Below the pieces are notes generated by a model, which searched no databases, was not told the DNA's origin, and saw only the letters and a list, made by a program, of their open reading frames with translations. From positions 1 to 17,793 of the forward strand of contig DASXVX010000035.1 in the NCBI GenBank assembly GCA_036504075.1: a DNA stretch of 17,793 bases, given 5' to 3'. Position numbers and translations under genes: made by a program. Of this stretch, positions 7,850-14,027 are shown one piece after another. The number at the start of each line of letters is the position of its first letter. Positions within the stretch are counted from its first letter, which is position 1. This DNA comes from DASXVX01 sp036504075. GTDB taxonomy: Bacteria; Bacillota; Sulfobacillia; Symbiobacteriales; Symbiobacteriaceae.

Positions 7850-8684
7850 TCTGCTCGCCTCCCTTCAGCAAGTAGCGGGCCAGCAGGGCCATGAGCAGGG
7901 AGAGGGCGACGGTGGCGAAGAGGTACGCTCCGTTCGCCAGCTCCAGCCAGCGGGTGGGGTGGGGGCCGCCCGGCAGGCGGGTCAGGACCCCGAAGAAGAC
8001 CCCGGCGGAAGCCACGTAGAGCACCAGGGAGAACAACACCGGCAGCGGCGCCCCCAGCAAGGCGGAGAGCGGCGGCAGGTCGTAAACCTGGCGCAGCACG
8101 TGGTAGCAGACCAGGGTCAGCCAGACGAAGGTGACCAGCTGGCCCAGCCCGAGGCTCGGGCTGTAGAAGGCCGAAGCCCGGAGCGTCACGGAGGGCAGCG
8201 GGAACCAGACGTGCAGGTAGTTGATAAGGCCGATGGCGAGGTAGGAAAAGAGAGCCACGCCGGTGGCCTGAAGCACCCGACGGAGGTCGCTCCGCCCGCC
8301 CAGCATCCGGCCGGTCAGGTGGAGCGTAAGGGCGGTGGTCAGCCAGAGGAAATGGGCGGACGGGATGTTGAGGAGAATAAAGGGACCGCCCCAGCGCAGA
8401 TACCAGTCGGGCCGGGCCAGCAAGGAGGCCAGGTCCCGGACGTGGCCGGTCATGAGGTAGTACCAGAAGCCCTCGACGCTGCCCCGCAGCAGCCCGATCA
8501 GCCCGAGGGCCACGGCGAGCCGGCCAAGTCCCGGCGCCGCCTGAATGACAGCAGCCACCCCGGCGGCAGGGCTAAGGAGCATTTTCCCGAACTGAGTCAG
8601 CAGAGCCGGACCCCGGGACCGGGGCCGGAGCACGGAGAGGGCCAGGCGACGCCCGCCCCTAGTGAATGGCCTGCGCACCGACAT
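7833..8684 (-). CDS. Polytopic membrane protein, Yip1-like
   Basis: A 283-residue protein with about five or six hydrophobic helices after a basic N-terminus. The region around residue 36 (LLSPAAGVAAVIQAAPGLG) followed by several helices resembles the Yip1 fold family, which is common in Bacillota with no fixed function; this is pattern recognition and not certain. The ATG at 8682-8684 lies within the last codons of the UbiA gene (26-base overlap), and the end overlaps the start of the polyprenyl synthase gene by 17 bases. It is therefore locked into the operon between two prenyl-lipid enzymes. A role as membrane partner or lipid-handling factor for them is an inference. A later Met (residue 35, just before LLSPAAG) is an alternative start, but it would remove the overlap. 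Confidence 0.75.
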   Translation of the reverse strand: MSVRRPFTRGGRRLALSVLRPRSRGPALLTQFGKMLLSPAAGVAAVIQAAPGLGRLAVALGLIGLLRGSVEGFWYYLMTGHVRDLASLLARPDWYLRWGGPFILLNIPSAHFLWLTTALTLHLTGRMLGGRSDLRRVLQATGVALFSYLAIGLINYLHVWFPLPSVTLRASAFYSPSLGLGQLVTFVWLTLVCYHVLRQVYDLPPLSALLGAPLPVLFSLVLYVASAGVFFGVLTRLPGGPHPTRWLELANGAYLFATVALSLLMALLARYLLKGGEQNERRT

Positions 8685-9609
8685 AGAGCACCGTCACCCC
8701 CATGAAAATCAGAACGACTCGGCGGTAAGCCCGACTGGCGTACCCGGGGTCGGGATTGGCCAGGAACCGGGCCAGCACGAACTCGTTGGCCGTTGCCAGC
8801 GCCCCGAAGACTTCGATGACCGGCCAGACCAGGCCAATGTGCTCCACCAGCAGGACCAGCGCGATCAGGTAGCCGGCGACGCAGGCGGTCATGTTGACCA
8901 GCGCTGCCCTCCGAACGCCCAGGAGCACCGGCAGCGTGTGAACCCCGTGCTCCCGGTCGCCGGCCACATCCTTGAAGTCCTTCACCATGGAGACGGCCGC
9001 GGCCAGTAACCCCAGCGCTACGGCGGAGAGCAGCCCGGTCTGGGTGACGTCCCCCTGACCGAGCTGGCCGCCCACCACCGCCATCCCCACGCCGACGCCG
9101 ATGACGAGGTTGGCGGCGATGCCGCTTCGGCGCAGGCGGACGGGGGGCAAGGAGTAGGTGTTGCCCAGCAGGGCGCCGATTAAGGCCAGGTATACGGCGC
9201 CGGCGGAGCCCCCCACCAGCACCAGGACGAAAGCCAGCACCTCGGCAGAAATCGCCCAGCGGAGGGCGAGGGCGGTGTCCACGCGCCGGCTGGGCACCGG
9301 CCGGCCGGGGTTGCTGACGGCGTCGATGGCCTGATCGGACAGGTCATTGATGATGGCGGTACCGAGCCATAGCAGTGCGACCACCGCCGTGGCGCCCAGC
9401 GCATGCGCCCCAGACCACATGACGGGCGTAAACAGTCGTGGGAAAGCGCGGCCCAGTGCCTGGAAGAGTCGGGTGTCGCCCAACCGGGTGACGGGAAAGT
9501 CGGGACTCAGGAAGTGAGGGGATAACGCTGCCCCAGCCAGCGTCAGGAGGCACATGAGGGCCAGAATTCGCGGCTTTCCCATTTCGGCCAGGAGCCGGGC
9601 GTTTGCCAC
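8659..9609 (-). CDS. UbiA-family membrane prenyltransferase
   Basis: Intramembrane enzyme that transfers a polyprenyl group from its diphosphate to an acceptor. It has 316 residues and about eight or nine helices. The first metal-binding motif is NDLSDQAID at 88-96, followed by NPGRPVPSRRV; the second is KDFKDVAGD at 210-218, followed by HTLPVLLG. Both carry the full set of aspartates. The NPxRPxPS extension is shared with digeranylgeranylglyceryl-phosphate-synthase-like and chlorophyll-synthase-like UbiA members, so the acceptor could be a quinone head group, a glycerol lipid or something else. MenA is possible but not shown. The start is GTG 9607-9609, preceded by AAAGGGG. As first gene of the operon it feeds on the product expected from the polyprenyl synthase two genes downstream. 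Confidence 0.88.
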   Translation of the reverse strand: MANARLLAEMGKPRILALMCLLTLAGAALSPHFLSPDFPVTRLGDTRLFQALGRAFPRLFTPVMWSGAHALGATAVVALLWLGTAIINDLSDQAIDAVSNPGRPVPSRRVDTALALRWAISAEVLAFVLVLVGGSAGAVYLALIGALLGNTYSLPPVRLRRSGIAANLVIGVGVGMAVVGGQLGQGDVTQTGLLSAVALGLLAAAVSMVKDFKDVAGDREHGVHTLPVLLGVRRAALVNMTACVAGYLIALVLLVEHIGLVWPVIEVFGALATANEFVLARFLANPDPGYASRAYRRVVLIFMGVTVLYVGAQAIH

Positions 9610-9714
9610 CGGAGCAACCCCTTTCTTTCCAGCAGGTTAGTGAGGCCGATTCGGCGGCGAAACGCCTGGTTCCCCCAAACGAGCCATAATTTACCTGACA
9701 GGGCACCTACGGGT

Positions 9715-9743
9715 TTGACTTCCGCCGTTGGGTTTCCTATAAT
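9715..9743 (+). promoter_or_regulatory. Sigma-A-type promoter for the DUF2203 gene pair
   Basis: TTGACT at 9715-9720 and a perfect TATAAT at 9738-9743 are separated by 17 bases, a near-consensus housekeeping promoter. It lies in the divergent gap between the UbiA operon and the DUF2203 gene, about 48 bases before the start codon. Confidence 0.85.
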
Positions 9744-9791
9744 TCACGGTAAACAGACCCACTTGTGAGCCGGCGGGAAGGAGGGGGAGCC

Positions 9792-10235
9792 ATGGCCGAG
9801 CGCCAGTTCACTCCGCTCGAGGTGAACCGCATGATCCCGGAGCTGGAGCGGATCATGAAATACCTGCGCAGCCTGGAGGGGGAAATCCAGGAGAAGGAAT
9901 GGAAGCTGAAGCAGGCCAAAGTGGAGGCAAGTCGCGAGGGGAACTTCGTCGACGAGTCGACCTTCCTCAAGGAGGAGGCGGAAATCGACTTTCAGCGCAT
10001 CCTTGTCCAGGGCCAGTTTGAGCGGGTGCGGGAACTGGGCGGGGAGATCAAAGGCGGCTACCTGGTTGACTTCCCAAGTAGGATCGACGGCCACCGGGTC
10101 TTGCTGTGCTGGAAGCCTGGCGAGCAGGCCGTCGCCTGGTATCACGGCCCTTACGAGGGCATGATGGGTCGCAAGCCCATTCCGGGCAAGTTTCTCAAGG
10201 CCGAGCAGTCCGATGGAACTACGGAGGATGCATAG
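9792..10235 (+). CDS. DUF2203 family protein
   Basis: Small cytoplasmic protein of 147 residues, recognised as DUF2203 (COG4911-type) from its N-terminal FTPLEVNRMIPELERIM and its C-terminal VDFPSRIDGHRVLLCWKPGE with WYHGPYEG. The biochemical role of this family is not known to me. The first half is helical and charged (IQEKEWKLKQAKVEASREG) and likely forms a helical hairpin; the second half is a compact beta region. ATG 9792 is chosen because AAGGAGG ends eight bases before it; a GTG 27 bases upstream overlaps that binding site. It is transcribed from the strong promoter at 9715-9743, and the next gene starts immediately after its stop codon, so the two form an operon. Confidence 0.85.
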   Translation: MAERQFTPLEVNRMIPELERIMKYLRSLEGEIQEKEWKLKQAKVEASREGNFVDESTFLKEEAEIDFQRILVQGQFERVRELGGEIKGGYLVDFPSRIDGHRVLLCWKPGEQAVAWYHGPYEGMMGRKPIPGKFLKAEQSDGTTEDA

Positions 10236-10589
10236 GTGGGCGACGTAAAAGGCGGCAAGGTCCGTTCCATTCACGGCGGCAAGCGCCAGGTATATCTCTC
10301 GCAGCTAATGGTCCGGGAGCCGTCCTGGGAAATCCGCCAGATTTACGGGGTGGACGGTACCCTCCTGGGCGATCTCATCGCACTTTACACGCCTACAGTC
10401 GTTCGGGCCGTGGTGATTTTGCGGACCGTGCCGCCGGAGTCCGACTGGGAGACGCTGGACACCTGGGTGTTGACGCAACTGGACAACTATGAGCGGCGGT
10501 ACATCGTTGACTACTACGAAGGTCACTACGTCACCGGCGTGGAAGGTCCGGCTGAACGCGCCTTTGACGACGAATACGACGACGAGTAG
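10236..10589 (+). CDS. Small acidic-tailed protein of unknown function
   Basis: A 117-residue protein that I do not recognise. The start is GTG 10236, directly after the TAG of the DUF2203 gene, with GGAGG at 10223-10227 inside that gene. The reading is supported by the binding site, the immediate junction and the terminators behind it. No signal peptide or membrane helix is visible. The body mixes beta strands (VVRAVVILRTVPPESDW) with aromatic segments (NYERRYIVDYYEGHYV), and the protein ends in a strongly acidic tail (FDDEYDDE). Co-transcription with DUF2203 from a strong promoter suggests a shared housekeeping-type job, which the sequence does not reveal. Confidence 0.75.
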   Translation: MGDVKGGKVRSIHGGKRQVYLSQLMVREPSWEIRQIYGVDGTLLGDLIALYTPTVVRAVVILRTVPPESDWETLDTWVLTQLDNYERRYIVDYYEGHYVTGVEGPAERAFDDEYDDE

Positions 10590-10612
10590 CCCGGGGCGCA
10601 AGTCCCCGGGCT
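10588..10612 (+). terminator. Stem-loop directly after the small acidic protein gene
   Basis: AGCCCGGGG (10588-10596) pairs perfectly with CCCCGGGCT (10604-10612) across a 7-base loop. It starts inside the stop codon. No T-run follows, so it may stabilise the message 3' end rather than terminate alone. Confidence 0.5.
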
Positions 10613-10650
10613 GCTGAAAGTGTGGGACGGGCAGTCGTAAAGACAACACA

Positions 10651-10687
10651 AAAAGGACCTCCTCGCTCGCCCGAGGAGGTCCCTTTT
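10651..10687. terminator. Bidirectional intrinsic terminator
   Basis: GGACCTCCTCG (10655-10665) pairs perfectly with 10672-10682 in an 11-bp stem. TTTT follows on the plus strand and TTTTT on the minus strand. It separates the plus-strand DUF2203 operon from the minus-strand transducer gene. Confidence 0.85.
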
Positions 10688-10702
10688 ATGATGGTCCGGT
10701 TT

Positions 10703-11551
10703 TCATGCGGTTTCCCGAGTTAGTGCGGCCACAGCCTTCTCGATCCGTTCAATCTCAGCGGTGACGGCCCGGACGGCTTCGGCCTGCTCGCAGGTCACCT
10801 GGCCGGTCTGGGCCACCTGGGCGGCCATGAGATCGAACGATCGCTGCCACTGAGCCAGGGCACCATTGATCTGGCTTGCGGAGGTCTCGGTCCGGTGCGC
10901 GAGCTTGCGGATTTCGTCGGCCACTACCCGGAAGCCTGCGCCCTGCTGGCCGGCATGGGCTGCCTCGATTGAGGCGTTCAGGCCCAGGAGATTGGTCCGC
11001 CCCGCCAGGTCCTGAATCACGTTCAGGGCGCTGACGGTAGTGCGGCTGCCGGACAGCAGCTCCGCGGTGGCGATGCCCAGCTGTTCCGTAAGCCGGCGGG
11101 ACTCCGCCGTGCCGGCCAGAATCTGCTGACCGGCGACCGCCAGCCGTTCCAGCCCGGCCTGCACATCCTCCCGGATGCGTTCCTTCTGCTCCTGGTTCTC
11201 CAGCTCCAGCTGGGCAAAACGGGCGGCCACTCGCGCCGCGGCCTTCACGTGAGCTGGGTTGCCCTGGATCCCAATCGTCCCCAACCGGCGCCCGCGGAAC
11301 TCAATCACGCAGTTGTAGCCGGGGCGGACGCCGGCCATTCGCTGGGCATCTGCTTCGGTGATGGCAATCTCGTCGCATTCGCCACGCAGAATGCGGGCAT
11401 TCCCTTCGTGAACCTGGCCGATCCGTTCCTTGGCTGCCGCGGCCATGATGATACCGCCGGGGCCGCAGATGATGCCGGGACATTCCGATGCCGAAAGCAC
11501 GTCATCGAGAATCCGGACCGCGAGGGTCTGCGTTAACTCAAGGGCGACCAA
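10703..11551 (-). CDS. Short soluble methyl-accepting chemotaxis-type transducer with a diacid-recognition-like sensor domain
   Basis: A 282-residue cytoplasmic signalling protein. The start is taken as TTG 11549-11551, because GGAGG lies eight bases upstream and the sensor domain begins there; a longer reading runs into the preceding gene. Residues about 7-110 resemble the sugar-diacid-recognition domain of CdaR-type regulators (ILDDVLSASECPGIICGPGG, then RMAGVRPGYNCVIEFRGRRLGTIGI). The rest is a short signalling hairpin whose conserved tip reads NLLGLNASIEAA then GFRVVADEIRKLA at about 187-218, the region that contacts CheA/CheW. There is no membrane helix and no HAMP domain. The size and plan resemble Bacillus subtilis YfmS. 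It probably senses a small intracellular carboxylate, but the ligand is an inference. It is likely co-transcribed with the small gene upstream. Confidence 0.88.
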   Translation of the reverse strand: MVALELTQTLAVRILDDVLSASECPGIICGPGGIIMAAAAKERIGQVHEGNARILRGECDEIAITEADAQRMAGVRPGYNCVIEFRGRRLGTIGIQGNPAHVKAAARVAARFAQLELENQEQKERIREDVQAGLERLAVAGQQILAGTAESRRLTEQLGIATAELLSGSRTTVSALNVIQDLAGRTNLLGLNASIEAAHAGQQGAGFRVVADEIRKLAHRTETSASQINGALAQWQRSFDLMAAQVAQTGQVTCEQAEAVRAVTAEIERIEKAVAALTRETA

Positions 11552-11624
11552 TACGATGACCTCCAAAGGTGGGTGTGACGACTGCAGCGAGCGGGGAGGT
11601 CGCCCACGGCGCTCTTGCGTGGTC

Positions 11625-11963
11625 TTATTCTCCGCCGCCCAGCGCTTTCCTGGCGACATGTAAGGCCATAAGTCGATCAAATGTCTCCTGCTTGTATGGA
11701 TAAGAGATGACGGTCATGAGCACGACGAGGCCGTCGCCGCGCTGGAGGTGGACCGCGTCACATTGGGACCCGTCGGCCAGGTCCTCCAGGTAGGCCTCCA
11801 TCACCTGGGTTGCCGTCTCTTCGTCCCACGGTTTTTCCAAGTTCAGGTTCTTGACCACCTGCCGGTATTCCGCTTCCGGCAGGCGCAGGTCGAGGTACTG
11901 CTGGATGTAAATGCGGGGTTTGCCCCGCTCTGCCGTGGCGTGTTGCCATTGATCGGTCGCCAT
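11625..11963 (-). CDS. Small protein of unknown function
   Basis: A 112-residue protein that I do not recognise. The start is ATG 11961-11963, with AAAGGGGG seven bases upstream and a well-formed promoter before that, which together make expression likely. No signal peptide or membrane helix is seen. The first 20 residues are polar. The segments IYIQQYLDLRLPEAEYRQVVKNL and DEETATQVMEAYLEDLADG look helical, and VHLQRGDGLVVLMTVISYP looks like a beta hairpin. It is the first gene of a probable two-gene unit with the soluble chemotaxis-type transducer 73 bases downstream, so a role linked to that sensor is possible but unproven. Confidence 0.7.
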   Translation of the reverse strand: MATDQWQHATAERGKPRIYIQQYLDLRLPEAEYRQVVKNLNLEKPWDEETATQVMEAYLEDLADGSQCDAVHLQRGDGLVVLMTVISYPYKQETFDRLMALHVARKALGGGE

Positions 11964-11985
11964 AGACAGGCCCCCTTTCTCTTCG

Positions 11986-12014
11986 AGTATACTTGTGCGC
12001 CGTCTGTCTCTCAA
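11986..12014 (-). promoter_or_regulatory. Sigma-A-type promoter for the small-protein/transducer unit
   Basis: On the minus strand TTGAGA (12009-12014) and TATACT (11986-11991) are 17 bases apart. The -10 box lies 22 bases before the start codon at 11963. Confidence 0.75.
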
Positions 12015-12082
12015 GGAGAAAGCGTTTGCAAATGCCACGCCTCCGACATCCGGCGCATACGGATGGGCACGGAGGGATGCGC

Positions 12083-12562
12083 ATGCTGAGAGTGCGGTTC
12101 ATGCAGCCGGCGGAACTGGACCTGGTGGTACAGCGAGGCACTGAGACGGCGCTGGCCCAACTGGTGGAGCGTGAGCGGCCCGGCGCCAGCCGGAGCGGGG
12201 TGGCAGCGCAGTTGGCGCAGATGTACCGGCGGGTCTTGCTCATGACCGGCGCAGCGGTACTGGTGGCGGATGCCGAAGCCGCCGGCGTGAAGGACGGGCC
12301 GGCGGCACACGTGCTGCTCATGCCGCAGCCGAACCCGTTTACGGGCGAGTGGGAACTGGTGGTGATGGACATCTACACCCATCCGGCCGTGCGGGGGCAA
12401 GGGGTGGGGCAGGCGATGCTGCAGCATAGCCGGGCATACGCCCGGTCCATCGGCTGCCGGTCCCTGGCGGCCCAGGTGGCGCTGCATAACCAGGCGTCGC
12501 TGGCGCTCTTCCGCTCCGCCGGGTTCCAGACCGAGCGGGTTACTGTGGGTCTCCGCTGCTGA
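12083..12562 (+). CDS. GNAT family N-acetyltransferase
   Basis: Acetyl-CoA-dependent acyltransferase of 159 residues. ATG 12083 is preferred because GGAGGG (12071-12076) lies six bases before it; in-frame ATGs at 12032 and 12077 have poorer spacing. The N-terminal strand is LRVRFMQPAELD. The acetyl-CoA motif A is clear: VMDIYTHPAVRGQGVGQAML, with the pyrophosphate-binding RGQGVG. Motif B follows as LHNQASLALFRSAGFQ, and the ending ERVTVGLRC is typical of the fold. The acceptor substrate cannot be told. A loop rich in Met and Pro (LLMPQPNPFTGEWELV) sits before the motif-A strand. The gene is divergent from the small-protein promoter, and its 3' end overlaps the convergent metalloprotease-like gene by 23 bases. 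Confidence 0.88.
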   Translation: MLRVRFMQPAELDLVVQRGTETALAQLVERERPGASRSGVAAQLAQMYRRVLLMTGAAVLVADAEAAGVKDGPAAHVLLMPQPNPFTGEWELVVMDIYTHPAVRGQGVGQAMLQHSRAYARSIGCRSLAAQVALHNQASLALFRSAGFQTERVTVGLRC

Positions 12563-13415
12563 GGCCCAGGCGCCGGAGGATTTGGACCGACGGCAGGGCG
12601 ACCAGTTCCCGAACGGAATCGGCGCCGAACCGGTCCAGGTACTCCCGGCAGAGGCTGTAGCCGACATAGTAGCCGCTCACGGGAGAATGCGCAGAGAAGT
12701 ACTTGAGAAAGGCCGGCATGCCGCTGGCCGCAAAATCGGCGGCGGCATGGGCCCGGACGGCCGCATCGTGCTGCTGGTGCCAGTTCAGACGCTCCGAGTC
12801 CATAAACGTGGCCAGGGTCATCCGGCCCAGGTACAGGTCGGTAAACGTGAGGGCGGTGCCCTCCAGCATGACCATTTCCAACAAGGTGAGCAGCCGGGGG
12901 GTGGGCGGCAGACCCAGCACTTGCATGCGGGCGGCGTGGGCGGCTTCGTGGGGCACCATCTCCACCACTTCCCGGGGATGGTACCAGAACTTCTGGCCGG
13001 AGGACGGAGGGGCCGGGTGGAAGCGCTCCAGTCCCAGGGCGATGGCCGGCCGGCCGTTCACGGAGAGCGTGGCCGCCGGCGCCATGAAGAAGAGCGTCCC
13101 CAGGTAGAGGTCGGGCTCATCCCCGGGCAGCAGCAGGCGAATGGCCTGCAGAATATGGCCGACCTGCGCTTCAAGCCCAAAACCCGGGGCGGACGCAAGG
13201 GCCTGGCGGAGCGACGGTGCCATTCGCTCAACGGCCCCGCTGAGTCCGCCGGGGCCGAGCATGGTCTCGCCGTAGGTTTCCAGCAGGCCGTCGAAGTAGG
13301 CCCGGTGGAGCCGGTAGACGCCTTCAGCAAAGGCCGGCCAGGCGGGGTAACCGTCTCCCACCGACCGGAGGGCCCGGAGCACGTCCTGATAGACGGGGAT
13401 GACGGACACGAGCAT
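12540..13415 (-). CDS. Putative zinc metalloprotease, DUF2268-like (HEAAH)
   Basis: A 291-residue protein without a signal peptide. The predicted zinc-binding motif HEAAH lies at 156-160 in VVEMVPHEAAHAARM. A downstream glutamate, Glu185 in MVMLEGTALTF, is well placed as third ligand. This arrangement resembles DUF2268, predicted Zn-dependent proteases; family membership is likely but not certain, and activity is unproven. ATG 13413-13415 is chosen because AGGGG lies eight bases upstream; the overlapping GTG just before it is equally possible. The longer in-frame reading passes through a terminator and has no binding site. The terminator of the preceding gene lies between them, so expression comes from read-through or an unseen promoter. 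The 3' end overlaps the GNAT gene by 23 bases. Confidence 0.8.
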   Translation of the reverse strand: MLVSVIPVYQDVLRALRSVGDGYPAWPAFAEGVYRLHRAYFDGLLETYGETMLGPGGLSGAVERMAPSLRQALASAPGFGLEAQVGHILQAIRLLLPGDEPDLYLGTLFFMAPAATLSVNGRPAIALGLERFHPAPPSSGQKFWYHPREVVEMVPHEAAHAARMQVLGLPPTPRLLTLLEMVMLEGTALTFTDLYLGRMTLATFMDSERLNWHQQHDAAVRAHAAADFAASGMPAFLKYFSAHSPVSGYYVGYSLCREYLDRFGADSVRELVALPSVQILRRLGLSSGDPQ

Positions 13416-13441
13416 CACCTCATCCCCTAGCCTATGCCATG

Positions 13442-13472
13442 GAAAACGCCGGGGAACCTTGCTCCCCGGCGT
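13442..13472 (-). terminator. Intrinsic terminator after the 62-residue protein gene
   Basis: ACGCCGGGGA (13446-13455) pairs perfectly with 13463-13472. Read on the minus strand, the stem is followed by TTTT, fitting termination of the gene ending at 13484. Confidence 0.75.
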
Positions 13473-13483
13473 CTGCGCGGCTC

Positions 13484-13672
13484 CTAACGGTTGGGTTGTT
13501 CCCGCTCGTTGTTGTTGGAAAAGTAGTGTGACGTAATCGGGATGGTTCGGCGGATTTTCGTCATCCGCAGGTTGCCTTCCACCTGTTCCGTCTCCATGGG
13601 ATTGTACTTCTGTCGGACATCCCACTCATGAAACTTCTTTTCCACTTCCGGCGGCAGGTCCATGTTCGGCAT
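13484..13672 (-). CDS. Small hydrophilic protein of unknown function
   Basis: A 62-residue protein that I do not recognise. ATG 13670-13672 follows AGGGAGG with an eight-base spacer, and a dedicated terminator follows the stop; these two signals are the main support for a real gene. The product is charged and has no membrane segment or cysteine. The N-terminal half (DLPPEVEKKFHEWDVRQKYNP) looks helical, the middle is ETEQVEGNLRMTKIRRTIP, and the tail is rich in Asn, Glu and Gln (FSNNNEREQPNR). A longer in-frame reading starting at 13765 exists but lacks a binding site. Confidence 0.65.
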   Translation of the reverse strand: MPNMDLPPEVEKKFHEWDVRQKYNPMETEQVEGNLRMTKIRRTIPITSHYFSNNNEREQPNR

Positions 13673-14027
13673 CGCCCGCACCTCCCTCGCGTGTAGAAGC
13701 CGGGTGTAGTATGCCCGAGAACGCAGCGGTGGAGAGGGAAACGTCTGGTCGACGTCAAACTTCATTGATGATACGATTCCCGAAAATATTTCACCGGGAG
13801 TGAGCGGTTGAGCGTTTTTTTCGGCCGCAGAATTCGCAGATGACGCAGATTTCCGATCGAACGCGGATGGGAACCAACCTTGGTGATCCGGTTGGAACAG
13901 TGGGACTTCGCGGGACGTAAGATCAATTTATTTCCGGGGCCGACGCCCCCGTCATCCGCGTTTGGATTTCAGATCTGCGAAATCTGCGTCATCTGCGGCC
14001 AATATTCACCTTTCCGGAATACCTCAC
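13673..14027. other. 355-base noncoding stretch holding an inverted-repeat element
   Basis: No supported gene lies here. The left part (13673-13820) carries the leader of the small minus-strand gene and an A/T-rich spot near 13775-13790; I could not define a convincing promoter. The right part is filled by the inverted-repeat element at 13823-14000, which ends 27 bases before the PLP-enzyme start. No strong ribosome binding site precedes that start. Confidence 0.7.
13823..14000. repeat. Two-block imperfect inverted repeat, MITE- or REP-like
   Basis: A 19-base block at 13835-13853 (CGCAGATGACGCAGATTTC) is perfectly complementary to 13979-13997. Inside it, a 10-base block AACGCGGATG at 13860-13869 is complementary to 13953-13962. 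The outer GGCCGCAG at 13823-13830 is also complementary to 13993-14000. The left arm holds a short extra unit (AATTCGCAG), so GCAGA-type words recur in it. The roughly 80 bases between arms contain smaller hairpins (CCAACC/GGTTGG; GGGGC...GCCCC). There is no reading frame for a transposase. The form suggests a non-autonomous mobile repeat or dispersed palindrome. Confidence 0.75.

Noticed and set aside
6641..8705. Long plus-strand frames over the polyprenyl synthase, membrane protein and UbiA genes
   Set aside because: They lack recognisable domains and binding sites. The minus-strand genes carry clear DDxxD and NDxxD motifs.
13823..14000. CRISPR array
   Set aside because: The repeats are inverted and occur as one pair, with no regular direct repeats and spacers and no cas genes nearby.
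13820..14027. SAM or T-box riboswitch upstream of the Cys/Met-metabolism gene
   Set aside because: I could not find the conserved cores of these classes. The structure is a long inverted repeat instead.
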